A stretch of DNA of 48,545 nucleotides from NCBI GenBank assembly GCA_002501655.1, contig DANY01000038.1, positions 1 through 48,545 on the forward strand, given 5' to 3'. The notes under the pieces were generated by a model, which was not told the origin of the DNA, made no database searches, and worked only from the letters and a program-made list of their open reading frames with translations. Below, piece after piece: positions 8,281 through 16,544 of this stretch. The stretch's first letter is position 1; the number at the start of each line of letters is the position of its first letter. A program made the translations under genes and the position numbers. This stretch comes from Methanoculleus sp. UBA303. GTDB taxonomy: Archaea; Halobacteriota; Methanomicrobia; Methanomicrobiales; Methanoculleaceae.

Positions 8281-8705
8281 GCGCGCTCCTCCGGCGTGTT
8301 CGCCCCGTAATCGCCGATGATGGCGAGCGTCACCGCACGGGCAATCTCATCGTCGCTCCTGCCGCCGGGCTCGATGCCGTACTCCTCCGCGATGCGCCGC
8401 AGCCTCCCGGGATCCAGGATCCGGTAACCCCGGGCGTGGCCCGGGTTGCCGGAAGCCTTCGCTGCCATCGTAAGAATGCACGAGAGCAAGGACGCCGCCG
8501 GTTCCTCGTCCATGGCGAGACGGTGGAGCAGGGCTACGGCCCGCCGGCAACATGCCCGCGGGAAGAATCCGGCCTCTATCCATACCCGGTCGGTCTCCTC
8601 GAAATATGGTTCCTTGCAGGGCGTTGCGCAGTGTGCCAGCCTCTGGCACGGGGGTTCGTCGGGGCCCCGGCGGAATCCGGTGTTGCAGGCAGTTGCGCAG
8701 TTCAC
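8277..8705 (-). CDS. Cys-rich protein resembling the helical N-terminal part of CO dehydrogenase
   Basis: 142 residues. Seven cysteines fall in the first 53 residues (C3, C7, C20, C26, C30, C52, C53). The second half (YRILDPGRLRRIAEEYGIE, then GRSDDEIARAVTLAIIGDYG) reads like the helical cap of Ni-CO dehydrogenases, where a similar KLxxIAxxxGI...S-D-E-I-A pattern occurs. The catalytic C-cluster domains are entirely absent, so it is not a CODH. It could be a free-standing Fe-S or metal-binding adaptor. The stop codon overlaps the start of the RND exporter (ATGA), so both products are made together. The family assignment is tentative. Confidence 0.5.
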   Translation of the reverse strand: MNCATACNTGFRRGPDEPPCQRLAHCATPCKEPYFEETDRVWIEAGFFPRACCRRAVALLHRLAMDEEPAASLLSCILTMAAKASGNPGHARGYRILDPGRLRRIAEEYGIEPGGRSDDEIARAVTLAIIGDYGANTPEERA

Positions 8706-9321
8706 GTGTCTCCTCGTAATAAATGGCTCATTTACTGAGGTAGTGTTTTCGAGAGGCCCGATATGAATCTACTGCAACCCGGACGAGGATCAGCCTCAGG
8801 ATATCGTGTCCCCGGAAGAATTACCTGCGGGACCTGTTGAGGAGAGCGGTCTTTGAGACGGAAGGGTTCCCCGGGTATGTCTGCGATCGCTGCCAGAATA
8901 GGAAGGACGTTTTTGCTGCCATGGGAGCGTCCCCGGGGAGGTAGCAGTTTGGGCGGCAGTCAGCCACGCCTGAGTCCGCCGCCGTTGCCACCGGATACGT
9001 TCCAGGGCATGTTGATGACGGTTCTCCCTATTTTCGGAGGGTGATGCATTGAGTCATCTGGTTCTATTAGTTCAGGTGGTATCGCTTGTGCGTGCTGCTC
9101 TCATCCGTCCCAGCAGAGCAACCTCCTTCGAAGGTGGGTATGCCGGACCTGGCTTTCCGGTCTTTCAGCGTGGGAGCCGGCTCACAGGTGAAGGCCTGGG
9201 CCATGGGGCCTCTGGCAGGCGGCTGCTATGGGGACGGTCTTGCGAGGAGATGGTTTCTCTCTCGCTATTTATCCGTCTCTCTCCGGAAACCATAATTGTG
9301 TTGCAACTAAATAGAGGTGCA
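8706..9321. other. long divergent intergenic region
   Basis: 616 bp between the Cys-rich/RND operon (leftward) and the TrmB-type regulator (rightward). No convincing gene is present. One small reading frame on the plus strand (TTG at 8837 to 8944, 35 codons) contains GYVCDRCQNRKDVFAAM with a CxxC pair, and may be a gene remnant. Just before the regulator, AT-rich sequence (TAATTGTGTTGCAACTAAATAG) with the 8-bp palindrome GTTGCAAC at 9300-9307 is a promoter/operator candidate. Confidence 0.5.
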
Positions 9322-10077
9322 ATGACTGCTGAGATTGTCCCGGGGCTCCGGGCTCTCGGGATGAATGAGTACGAGGCGAGCGTCTACTCAACGCTTGTCG
9401 GGCTGCAGAAGGCAACAGCACGGGATATTCACGAGGTGAGCGGGGTTCCCCGGGGAAGAATCTACGAGATCTTAAACGATCTGGCCCGGCGGGGGTTCAT
9501 CGGGGTAGAGGAGGGCTCTCCCTCCTCCTACTATGTGCTCGACATCGATGTAGCCTTTGACCGGCTCAAAGACGACTACGTCCGGTCCCTTGATGAGACA
9601 CGCGAGGCGTTAAAGAGCCTCTCGGTCAAACCGCGCCTCCCGCCGGACTCGTTCTTCATCCTCCGGAGCGGCTGGGCGATCGAGAACCATATCTCCTCGC
9701 TCTTCCGGCGGGTGAAGAGGAGCATGGTGATCCTCTGCTACAACCCGGAGTTCCTCCGGAGATACTACACGATCATCAAGCCGCTCGAACGCAAGATCGA
9801 CCTGTATGTGGTCGTGCGAAGGAGAGAGGAGTATGCTGACATCAGACTCCCGATCTACGAGGCCAGGGGAACCGTGATCGAGCTCCTGGATGCCCGGCCA
9901 GTGAACGGGTCCGTGATGGAGGGCCTGCGGAGGGATGAGTGCGCGATCCTGGTCGATGGCCGGGATTTCCTCGCCATCACCACCGCGGGGTCCGGACGGC
10001 ACGCGGTGATCGGGTCGGACATGCCGATCATCGGGTACCTGCAGAAGACGATCGTCGAGCGGCTCCCGAGGGCGTGA
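9322..10077 (+). CDS. TrmB-family transcriptional regulator
   Basis: 251 residues. The first 70 form the TrmB winged helix: LRALGMNEYEASVYSTLV, then DIHEVSGVPRGRIYEILNDL as the recognition region. A short coiled linker follows (about 75-100), then the C-terminal phospholipase-D-like sensor domain (FFILRSGWAIENHISSLF onward, about 110-250). In this family that domain binds sugars or other small ligands. I chose ATG 9322 because it has GAGGTG seven bases upstream and begins at the winged helix; a longer frame from 9049 has no family support. The gene is divergent from the Cys-rich/RND operon, so control of that exporter is a reasonable guess. Confidence 0.85.
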   Translation: MTAEIVPGLRALGMNEYEASVYSTLVGLQKATARDIHEVSGVPRGRIYEILNDLARRGFIGVEEGSPSSYYVLDIDVAFDRLKDDYVRSLDETREALKSLSVKPRLPPDSFFILRSGWAIENHISSLFRRVKRSMVILCYNPEFLRRYYTIIKPLERKIDLYVVVRRREEYADIRLPIYEARGTVIELLDARPVNGSVMEGLRRDECAILVDGRDFLAITTAGSGRHAVIGSDMPIIGYLQKTIVERLPRA

Positions 10078-10151
10078 GAGATACGTGCCGGATCCGGGGG
10101 ACAGGCGGCGCGGCTGTCCGGGTGATCTTCGATAACCATCTGGCACTATCC

Positions 10152-10517
10152 TCAGAGATGTTTCTCATCCCGCACGTCCGGGAAACGGACCGCCTTCAGC
10201 TGCTCCTGAAGCGCGGGTATATCGGATCGTGCCGTTTCCCAGACGATCTCAAGACTGACGCCGAAATAGTGGTGGATGAGTTTGTCCCGCATTCCTGCGA
10301 TGAACCGCCAGGGTACTTCGGGATACTGTTTTTTGAACGGCTCCGGAAGGTTCTTCACCGCTTCTCCGAGGATCTCCAGGTTCCGCACGACCGCATCCTG
10401 CGTCCTGGTATCGGCGCTGAACTCACTATAGGTCATATCCGAGGTATACTGAAGGATTCGCCCGACAGCCTCAGTGATGTCGCCGCAGAGGAGGCGAATA
10501 TCCGACCGTTCACGCAT
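10152..10517 (-). CDS. hepT: HepT-like ribonuclease toxin (DUF86)
   Basis: 121 residues, all helical. The RX4HXY motif of HEPN RNases is intact: R77, H82, Y84 (RDKLIHHY). HepT cleaves RNA and is neutralised by MntA-mediated AMPylation of the motif tyrosine. The start is ATG 10517, which overlaps the end of mntA (ATGCGTGA); an in-frame GTG/ATG further upstream lies inside mntA. Order and overlap are the standard mntA-hepT operon. The system acts as a toxin-antitoxin pair, likely in stress or phage defence. Confidence 0.88.
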   Translation of the reverse strand: MRERSDIRLLCGDITEAVGRILQYTSDMTYSEFSADTRTQDAVVRNLEILGEAVKNLPEPFKKQYPEVPWRFIAGMRDKLIHHYFGVSLEIVWETARSDIPALQEQLKAVRFPDVRDEKHL

Positions 10518-10803
10518 ACGCGACCTCGGCGACCACCCGGTCACGGATCACCTGTTTGAGAGCATCGGGTGTCACCAGGTCGACGGGGGCGCCGAGGCGG
10601 AGCGCGAGGTACTCTTCGAGTTCGATGAAGGTGAAGAACCCGACCGGCCGGGAAAACTCGACGAGGATATCGATGTCGCTTGCCCCGGTCTGTTCGCCGC
10701 GTGCGACCGAACCGAAGATGCCGATCCGGTTGACGAAGAACCGTGCGGCAAGCTCACCCTTGAGGCGCTGCAGGGTCGCGAAGACTTCTTCCCGGGACTG
10801 CAT
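10510..10803 (-). CDS. mntA: MntA-like nucleotidyltransferase antitoxin
   Basis: 97 residues of the minimal nucleotidyltransferase fold. The signature GSX10DXD is exact: G31-S32, then D43 and D45 (GSVARGEQTGASDID). In this family the enzyme adds AMP units to the HepT tyrosine. Ends four codons into the hepT start region, overlapping by eight bases. A start at ATG 10803 gives a full-length protein, and a GGGAAGAAG-like purine stretch is read within the first codons rather than upstream. Confidence 0.88.
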   Translation of the reverse strand: MQSREEVFATLQRLKGELAARFFVNRIGIFGSVARGEQTGASDIDILVEFSRPVGFFTFIELEEYLALRLGAPVDLVTPDALKQVIRDRVVAEVAYA

Positions 10804-10878
10804 GGATACACTGGTATTCTGTCGGGGAGGTGTTAAGGAGTTGCCGTCGTGGGGGGACGGGGGCCGCCCCCCGCCCCT

Positions 10879-12165
10879 TCATGAGTTCTCCGGGTTTGTG
10901 ACCCTTCCCACGAAGAGGATCGTGCCGGTATCATTCTCCGTGATGAGGAAGACGAACGGGTGGTCCGCCTTAAAGACGGGCGTGGTATCCGGACGCGCAC
11001 TCGTCACGCCTATGACGGTGCCGGTCGCCGCCGCTGCCTCGGTGCCCTCCTCGTTCACGTCGACAAACGCCTTATGGAAGACTCCGGTGATGAACAGGTT
11101 CCGTGTGCCGTCCATTCCCGAGAGGTCGGCTGCCCCAGTAAACACTGTCGACATCCCCATCGCCGCAAGCGTCCCCGGGAGGCTGTACTCCGTCTCAAGC
11201 GTGAACTTCGGGAAAGAAACTCTGACGCGCTCGCGGACGAGCGACTCCCGCAGGTCCGCGAGCGTCTCCGCATCAAGAACCTTCTCTGCAGCCGTCAGGT
11301 TGTTGTCCCCTGCGGGGAGGAGGACAAGCATCGAGAGTTCTGTTCCGCTCTTGTGGGCATACGGCATCTCGAGCACCTGGAGCGTGTCGGTCTCTGTATA
11401 CCCGTAGACGGCATCTTCCCGGTGCATCATCGGGACGAGTACGGTCTCGTTCGGGGAAACCAGGAACTCCTCCTCTCTCGTCTCGTTCGCGTCGAACTGA
11501 TCGACCCAGGTGCCCTTGAAGTAGATCGCGTTCGTGATCACGAGCCGGGTCAGGGAATCGATCGAACCGGGTGGGAGGAGGTCGCGGATTTTATCTTCGG
11601 TCTGTCCTTCCACCCACCGGTTGATGGTCGCCCGCGACGCTTCGGGGCTGCTCTTGAAGTCAAGGTTTGTTGCGTTTGCCGAGTACCAGCGCCGGGCCGT
11701 CTCAATATAGTCCGGGAGGAACGGGTACGTCTCCTCCGCCCAGAGAGCGTTTGCGGTGCGGAGGGTGTAGTTGGCATCTCCGCGGTTCAGGCTGGCATCG
11801 ATCCCGGCAAAGCCTTCTCGTCGGAGGGTGTCGTTCGCCGGGAGGTGCAGCACCGACCGGATCTCGTCGGCGGTGGTGCCGCGGGCGCCCTCATAGGTGA
11901 TGGCAAGGGCCGATGATATGCTGTAGGGCGAGAAGAAGAGGTTCTGCCCCGCAGACTCCGGGTCATCTGCGAGCTGGTGGTAGAGGTCAAACGCGAACCG
12001 GTTGTTTCCCGCCGTCACATTGCCGGGGTCGTCAGCCGTCTCCTCCCCGGCCGAAGGGACGGGATCCGCAGACGTCGCCCCCGGCATATCGGTGCACCCC
12101 GCGGCGATGCAGCCGAGTGCGACGAGGGATGCCAGGAGAAGTATGCTGATACCTTTTCTGTTCAT
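10879..12165 (-). CDS. serpin-family lipoprotein (serine protease inhibitor)
   Basis: 428 residues. Residues 1-24 are a lipoprotein signal (lipobox IAAGC), then a linker of about 25 residues rich in Asp, Pro and Thr. The serpin fold starts near [12 protein letters not shown] and includes [19 protein letters not shown] and the conserved block [11 protein letters not shown]. The reactive-centre loop begins at about 372 with [11 protein letters not shown]. That is a good inhibitory-type hinge: small residues, Thr at P14 and Ala at P12-P9, as needed for strand insertion. The scissile bond probably lies in the following VIGVTSARP segment. It would trap serine or cysteine proteases at the cell surface. 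The gene is monocistronic and divergent from purE. Confidence 0.9.
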   Translation of the reverse strand: MNRKGISILLLASLVALGCIAAGCTDMPGATSADPVPSAGEETADDPGNVTAGNNRFAFDLYHQLADDPESAGQNLFFSPYSISSALAITYEGARGTTADEIRSVLHLPANDTLRREGFAGIDASLNRGDANYTLRTANALWAEETYPFLPDYIETARRWYSANATNLDFKSSPEASRATINRWVEGQTEDKIRDLLPPGSIDSLTRLVITNAIYFKGTWVDQFDANETREEEFLVSPNETVLVPMMHREDAVYGYTETDTLQVLEMPYAHKSGTELSMLVLLPAGDNNLTAAEKVLDAETLADLRESLVRERVRVSFPKFTLETEYSLPGTLAAMGMSTVFTGAADLSGMDGTRNLFITGVFHKAFVDVNEEGTEAAAATGTVIGVTSARPDTTPVFKADHPFVFLITENDTGTILFVGRVTNPENS

Positions 12166-12230
12166 GATCTGCCCTATGGTGTGCCGGATAGTTATACCAT
12201 ACGTTCACGGCGATCTTTTTCGAAGCCCCC

Positions 12231-12296
12231 TTCATCTCGAATGGGCAAGGAGACCCCCTGCGCAAGCGGGGGGAGGAATTGCCCGTTCGAGATGAT
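12231..12296 (+). repeat. long imperfect hairpin, homologous to the left end of the tnpB element
   Basis: TCATCTCGAA-T-GGGCAA pairs with TTGCCC-G-TTCGAGATGA (12232-12248 and 12279-12295), giving a 17-bp stem with one wobble. Inside it is a second stem, CCCCCTGC/GCGGGGGG, capped by a GCAA tetraloop of GNRA type. The first 55 bp (12231-12285) match 48304-48358 at 53 of 55 positions. It lies in the purE leader, 45 bp before the start codon. It is either a solo end of an IS200/IS605-type element or a small non-autonomous relative. Confidence 0.75.
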
Positions 12297-12339
12297 ATCG
12301 ACAGAGAGAAAAAGAAGCAGGAGCATATCGGAGGGAGAT

Positions 12340-12732
12340 ATGGTTGATGTCGCGGTGATCTGCGGTTCCGCCTCGGACGGTCCCGTCGCGGAGAAGGTAT
12401 TTGCGACCCTGAAGGAACACGGTGTATCCTACGACTACCGGGTGATATCGGCGCACCGTGACCCCGACAAACTGGACGAGTACGTGAAGGGAAGCACTGC
12501 CCGCGTCTTCATCGCGGTCGCCGGGCTCTCGGCGGCCCTCCCCGGGGTGGTCGCCTCGAAGACAGAGCGGCCGGTGATCGGCGTCCCGGTGAGCGGAAAA
12601 CTGATGGGGTTTGACGCCCTCCTCTCCATCGTCCAGATGCCGAGAGGTGTCCCGGTTGCCTGCGTCGGGGTGGATAACGGCGAGAACGCCGCCTTCCTCG
12701 CTATCCGGATCCTCGGCGCGGGACGCGCCTGA
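12340..12732 (+). CDS. purE: 5-(carboxyamino)imidazole ribonucleotide mutase / AIR carboxylase
   Basis: 130 residues. PurE motifs are clear: [13 protein letters not shown] near the start (phosphate-binding loop), [13 protein letters not shown] (about 37-49), [13 protein letters not shown] and [14 protein letters not shown]. PurE carries out the carboxylation step at the imidazole ring in de novo purine synthesis. ATG 12340 follows GGAGGGAG with ideal spacing. It is a little shorter than the usual 155-165 residues; the missing part is at the C-terminus after AFLAIRIL. The hairpin at 12231-12296 falls in its leader and could affect expression. Confidence 0.92.
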   Translation: MVDVAVICGSASDGPVAEKVFATLKEHGVSYDYRVISAHRDPDKLDEYVKGSTARVFIAVAGLSAALPGVVASKTERPVIGVPVSGKLMGFDALLSIVQMPRGVPVACVGVDNGENAAFLAIRILGAGRA

Positions 12733-12768
12733 TATAACCTTTTCTTACCCGGCCGAGAAGGGAGGGGC

Positions 12769-12998
12769 ATGAAGCAGAGAGTGCTCTTCATCGGCACGAA
12801 CAACGCCGACCGGACCCAGATGGCAGAAGGTTACCTCCGCGCCCGCTACGGCGACCGGTGCGAGGCCTGCTCCGCCGGGATCGCCCTCGACCCCCGGGCC
12901 GCAAGCGTGGCGGACGAATCGGGGCCGGTATCGCCGGCCAGCGGGCGAAGGATATAGACGCCTGGATTGAAAGGCAGTTTGGGGGGACGACGTTCTGA
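12769..12998 (+). pseudogene. dead ArsC-like low-molecular-weight phosphatase
   Basis: The first frame, MKQRVLFIGTNNADRTQMAE, is the family's P-loop region. The catalytic cysteine of CX5R is Gly here (G-TNNAD-R). After ADESG the frame is lost, but a one-base shift restores GAGIAGQRAKDIDAW, which matches the next conserved part. It then stops at TGA 12996 after QFGGTTF, about half the usual length. So three lesions are present: a lost nucleophile, a frameshift and a truncation. It follows purE by 36 bp. In life it would have been an arsenate reductase or protein tyrosine phosphatase. Confidence 0.7.
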
Positions 12999-13007
12999 AG
13001 GAACGGA

Positions 13008-13085
13008 GTTTGAGCACCGAAGGTGTGAGGCGCGACGGTCACCAGGCCGGAGCGGGAGCGAGCGTGAGCACCATTAGGTGCGAAG
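13008..13085. repeat. short tandem hairpin motifs (GAGCACC-n-GGTG)
   Basis: GAGCACC-GAA-GGTGTGA and GAGCACC-ATTA-GGTGCGA occur in tandem, each able to form a small hairpin, within purine-rich sequence. A partial copy, GAGTTTGAGCACCGGAGG, is found at 38053-38070. This appears to be a dispersed low-complexity repeat, here abutting the truncated end of the dead phosphatase gene. Confidence 0.45.
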
Positions 13086-13119
13086 GAAGTGAGGGGCGGA
13101 AATATTCAGCAGAATCCCT

Positions 13120-14400
13120 TCACGGGTCCATCCGCTCTTCCGGGGCCTTGAGGATATCCCGCACCATCTTTATGGCACAGAGGTCGCCGCACATCGAGCA
13201 GGTCTCGATCTCCCCGTCCCGCTCGTGGATGCGCCGTGCCTCCTCCGGTATGAGCGCCGCTTCGAACTGCTTCTCCCAGTCGAGGCCACGGCGCGCTTCC
13301 GCCATCCGGATCTCCCGATTTTTCGTGTTCCCCACAGCACGCGAGAGGCTCCCGACGTGCGCGGCGATCCTCGCCACCCTCGTCCCCTCCACGATGTCGC
13401 GGAGGTCCGGCAGCGCCAGGTGTTCGCTCGGGGAGACCATACAGAGGAAGTCGGCGCCGTGCATACAGGCGATCGCGCCCCCGATCGCCCCCACCACATG
13501 GTCGTAGCCCGGCGCCACATCGGTCACGAGCGGGCCGAGCAGGTAAAGCGGGGCGCCGTCGGTCAGTTCCTTAATCATCCGGACGTTGTAGCCGACCTGG
13601 TCGGCCGGGATATGCCCCGGCCCCTCGATCATCCGCTGCACCCCGGCGGCGAGCGCCCTCTTCGCCAGGTGCCCAAGCGTCAGGTACTCAGTCGTCTTGG
13701 CGAGACGGGTGGCGTCCACGAGCGCACCGGGGCGCATTCCGTCGCCGAGGCTTATGACCACGTCGTGCTCGGCAAGGATCTCGAGCAGGTAGTCGTACTC
13801 GGCATAGAGCGGGTTCTCTTCGCCGGTCGCAGCCATCATAGCGACGTGGAAGGCCCCGCCCCGGGAGACGACGCCCATCGTCCGGGGATCGGCCTGAAGC
13901 GAAGCGAGCGCGTCGCGGTTCACGCCGCAGTGCAGGGTTAGGAAGTCCACGCCCTGCCGGCAGTGCTCCCGGATCACCGAGAAGAGAAGGTCGGCGTCGA
14001 TGTCCGCCGCGTTCCCGGCCCGCCGGACCGCTTCGTAGACCGGGACCGTGCCGACGGGCGCGTCGAGAGCGAGGATCCGGCGCCTGATGCGGGAGAGGTC
14101 GCCGCCGGTCGAGAGGTCCATCAGTGCATCCGCCCCCTCGCGGAGGGCCGCCTTTGCCTTCTCGACCTCGAGGTCCTCATCGCACCGGACGCCCGATGTC
14201 CCGACGTTCACGTTGACCCGCACCCTGCAGCCCTCGCCGATGGCGCAGAGCCGGTGCGGCCTTCCGGGGTTCGCCGGGATGACAATCCGCCCGCGGGCGA
14301 CGGCCCGCGCGGCGTGGTGCGGGACGAGGCCCTCCTCGCGGGCGATCGCCTCCACCTCCGGGGGGACCCCGCGCAGGCATGCTAGAGCAAGGGTATGCAT
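13120..14400 (-). CDS. thiC: phosphomethylpyrimidine synthase (thiamine pyrimidine)
   Basis: About 426 residues. ThiC signatures include RIVIPANPGRPH, DALMDLSTGGDL, PVGTVPVYEA, DFLTLHCGVN, SLGDGMRPG and MIEGPGHIP. The C-terminal radical-SAM cluster is CSMCGDLC (CX2CX4C). It converts aminoimidazole ribotide to hydroxymethylpyrimidine phosphate using a 4Fe-4S cluster and S-adenosylmethionine. Archaeal-length protein without the long N-terminal extension of plant and some bacterial forms. Four in-frame ATG codons lie between 14436 and 14400; I use 14400, where the family alignment begins, but no strong ribosome site discriminates. It is divergent from the MBL-fold gene, with under 40 bp between them. 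Confidence 0.93.
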   Translation of the reverse strand: MHTLALACLRGVPPEVEAIAREEGLVPHHAARAVARGRIVIPANPGRPHRLCAIGEGCRVRVNVNVGTSGVRCDEDLEVEKAKAALREGADALMDLSTGGDLSRIRRRILALDAPVGTVPVYEAVRRAGNAADIDADLLFSVIREHCRQGVDFLTLHCGVNRDALASLQADPRTMGVVSRGGAFHVAMMAATGEENPLYAEYDYLLEILAEHDVVISLGDGMRPGALVDATRLAKTTEYLTLGHLAKRALAAGVQRMIEGPGHIPADQVGYNVRMIKELTDGAPLYLLGPLVTDVAPGYDHVVGAIGGAIACMHGADFLCMVSPSEHLALPDLRDIVEGTRVARIAAHVGSLSRAVGNTKNREIRMAEARRGLDWEKQFEAALIPEEARRIHERDGEIETCSMCGDLCAIKMVRDILKAPEERMDP

Positions 14401-14434
14401 AAGAACCATTTGCCCGGAAGCCATATTAGTCTGC

Positions 14435-15037
14435 ATGCCAGTCCGGTGGATCGCGAGCGGTACGACCTACGCCAATTCGTTCGTTTACGGGAACGTCCTT
14501 GTGGATGCGGGCGTTCTCCCGATGGCCGTGGAGCCGTATGCCGGGACGATCGAGACGATCGTCATCACCCATGCCCACTACGACCATATCGCCCATGTCA
14601 GGGAGATCGCCCGGATCTGCGGAGATGCGGCCGTCTGCATCCACGAGGCGGACGCGCCCGGCCTCATGGACGACACCCGGAGCCTCGCCATGCACTTCGG
14701 CGCCCGATCGCCCGGGGTCGTCCCAGATACCGTCCTGTGCGACGGCGACCACCTCGGGAGCCTCCGCGTGATCCACACCCCGGGGCACACGCCGGGCGGG
14801 ATATGCCTCTACGACGCGGAAACCCGGGTGCTCTTCTCGGGGGATACCGTCTTCACCGGCGGATCCTTCGGGCGCTATGACTTCCCGGGGGGAGACCGCT
14901 CGGCGCTCGCGGCATCGATAGAGCGCCTTAGCGCGCTGGACGTCGAGGGGCTCTACCCCGGTCACGGCGAGCCCGCCACCGCGGGCGGCGGGAGGCATAT
15001 CGCGGCCGCCCGCGAAGCGCTCCGGTACTATGGATAG
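14435..15037 (+). CDS. metallo-beta-lactamase-fold hydrolase
   Basis: 200 residues. The zinc ligands are complete: THAHYDH (H46, H48, D50, H51), HTPGHTPGG for the third histidine, the bridging Asp in LFSGDTVF, and the last His in YPGHGEP. This is the short glyoxalase-II-like form. The reaction cannot be told from sequence; thioester or phosphoester hydrolysis are common in the group. It overlaps the DUF123 gene by eight bases and begins a three-gene run with it and the flavoprotein. Confidence 0.88.
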   Translation: MPVRWIASGTTYANSFVYGNVLVDAGVLPMAVEPYAGTIETIVITHAHYDHIAHVREIARICGDAAVCIHEADAPGLMDDTRSLAMHFGARSPGVVPDTVLCDGDHLGSLRVIHTPGHTPGGICLYDAETRVLFSGDTVFTGGSFGRYDFPGGDRSALAASIERLSALDVEGLYPGHGEPATAGGGRHIAAAREALRYYG

Positions 15038-15479
15038 GGGGGTCTACGCCCTCGTCCTCGATAATTCCCACTGCGAGGTCCGCATCGGCGCCCTGGGGAT
15101 ACGGGGGTTCACCGCAGGCCGGCACATCTACGTCGGATCAGCGCTAGGGAGCGGCGGCCTTGCCCGGGCGCACCGGCACGTGAGGCTCGCGCTTCGCCGC
15201 GACCGTCCTCCCCGGTGGCACATCGACTACCTCCTCCTCGACCCGCACGTTACGCCTGCCGCCGTCGTCACCGCCGCCACAGACCGGGACTGCGAGTGCG
15301 CCCTCGCTCGTGCCATCGGTGGGGCGTACGTTCCCGGGTTCGGGTGCAGCGACTGTGCCTGCCCCTCGCACCTCTTCTTCCGTTCCGGCGACCCGATCCC
15401 CGAAATCCTCGCCGCGTTCCGGGGTCTGGATCTCGATGCCCGGATCACAAGAATCAAGAACGAGGGGAGCGAGCACTAG
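15030..15479 (+). CDS. DUF123 GIY-YIG-like nuclease-family protein
   Basis: 149 residues. It has GVYALVL near the start, then GRHIYVGSALGSGGL, which replaces the GIY and YIG motifs of the GIY-YIG fold. WHIDYLL and the cysteine block GFGCSDCACPSHLFF are the marks of the DUF123 family (once placed at the end of archaeal endonuclease III). A nuclease role is assumed from fold only. Its start lies within the end of the MBL-fold gene and its stop is three bases before the flavoprotein start region, so all three are likely one transcript. Confidence 0.82.
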   Translation: MDRGVYALVLDNSHCEVRIGALGIRGFTAGRHIYVGSALGSGGLARAHRHVRLALRRDRPPRWHIDYLLLDPHVTPAAVVTAATDRDCECALARAIGGAYVPGFGCSDCACPSHLFFRSGDPIPEILAAFRGLDLDARITRIKNEGSEH

Positions 15480-15482
15480 GCC

Positions 15483-16034
15483 ATGAACGTTCTCGGTATC
15501 TCCGGAAGCATGCGGAAGAACGGCAACACCGCGCTGCTGGTCACCACCATCCTCGACCGGGTGCGGGAGGCGGGCATCGAGACCGAATACCTCACGCTTG
15601 CCGATATGGATATCCGGCCCTGCACCGGCTGCGAGGTCTGCAGGGAGGCGAAGTGGTGCGCGACGGAGGACGACGACTGGGGCCGCGTGGCACAGAAGAT
15701 GATCGACTGCGAGGTGCTGGTCCTCGGCGCCCCGACGTACTACTACGACATCAACGGCCAGACGAAGAACCTGATCGACCGGACCTACTCCCTCTTCCAC
15801 GACAGGAGGCTTGCGGGCAGGAAGGCGGTGGCCGTCGCCGTCTGCGCCGACCGGGGAGGGGAGCGCTCCCTCGAGACGATGGAGGGGTTCTTGAACGCCC
15901 ATGAGTTCTCATACCTCGGGTATGTCTGCGGCAGGGGCTATGCGCCAGGGGACGTCAGGAAGGACGAGCGGGCGATGAAGAGAGCCCGGCAGGTTGCAGA
16001 TACGATCGTCAGGTACCTCCGGCCGGAGGATTGA
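15483..16034 (+). CDS. iron-sulfur flavoprotein (ISF) / NAD(P)H FMN reductase family
   Basis: 183 residues of flavodoxin-like fold. SGSMRKNGNTA (7-17) binds the FMN phosphate, and GAPTYYYDINGQTKNLIDR is the FMN ring/dimer region. The compact cysteine motif C47, C50, C53, C59 (CTGCEVCREAKWC) is the ISF type, which holds a 4Fe-4S cluster and moves electrons from ferredoxin, often to O2 or H2O2 in methanogens. Third gene of the run with the MBL and DUF123 proteins; the context does not fix a substrate. Confidence 0.87.
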   Translation: MNVLGISGSMRKNGNTALLVTTILDRVREAGIETEYLTLADMDIRPCTGCEVCREAKWCATEDDDWGRVAQKMIDCEVLVLGAPTYYYDINGQTKNLIDRTYSLFHDRRLAGRKAVAVAVCADRGGERSLETMEGFLNAHEFSYLGYVCGRGYAPGDVRKDERAMKRARQVADTIVRYLRPED

Positions 16035-16260
16035 GGGGCGGGTGGGGTGCCGGACAGGTCCGGACACCCTTCACCGGGATGGTCTGGCAGAGCACAGCCC
16101 GCAGTTTCTCCACGCTCCAGGCGGCGGTGACGCCTACCCGGGGAAGGAAGGGACCCTTACGAAAAAAGGGGTCATACGGATCTCTGATTCCGGGCCCGGG
16201 TATCCCGGCCCGGATAGTAGGCTTATGGGCTGTTTAATGACCCGAAAGCCCGGCCGGCGG

Positions 16261-16419
16261 TCAGAGCAGCAACGAGATTATCGCGAGGACTATGAATATG
16301 ATGACCAGCCACTTCGCGATAGACATTGACATCCCGGCAACGCCCCGTGCTCCGAGCAAGGCAAAGACAAGTGCCAGTACGAAGAAGAGGATTGCAAGGC
16401 CTATAAGACCATCTACCAT
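16261..16419 (-). CDS. DUF1328-type small membrane protein
   Basis: 52 residues with two hydrophobic helices: [20 protein letters not shown], and a second after the [15 protein letters not shown] turn. This pattern, with a glycine-rich turn followed by a Lys/Trp, is the DUF1328 (YtjA) family of unknown function, often stress-induced. ATG 16419 is preceded by GGAGGGAGAAAG on the minus strand, a strong ribosome site, so I reject the longer frame from 16467. Alone between oppositely oriented or distant genes. Confidence 0.8.
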   Translation of the reverse strand: MVDGLIGLAILFFVLALVFALLGARGVAGMSMSIAKWLVIIFIVLAIISLLL

Positions 16420-16544
16420 GTCTTTCTCCCTCCAATCGCCGGCATCAGGCCGGCGTTGAGGAGCCATACTCCATTCGTGGATATTTATAATTTTCCAGGC
16501 ATATTTTTTAGGCCAGGCCGAAGCAGCCCGGCCATCCCCGGAGA

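Noticed and set aside
8277..8705. Complete CO dehydrogenase subunit
   Set aside because: Only a cap-like helical part is present; C-cluster domains are missing.
8853..9044. 63-codon frame in the spacer before the TrmB gene
   Set aside because: Pro/Gly/Ser-rich composition, no ribosome site and no recognisable family.
9049..9321. N-terminal extension of the TrmB regulator by 91 residues
   Set aside because: The extension has no family similarity and the ATG at 9322 has its own ribosome site and starts exactly at the winged helix.
13008..13085. CRISPR array
   Set aside because: Only two short imperfect hairpin units without constant-length repeats or spacers.
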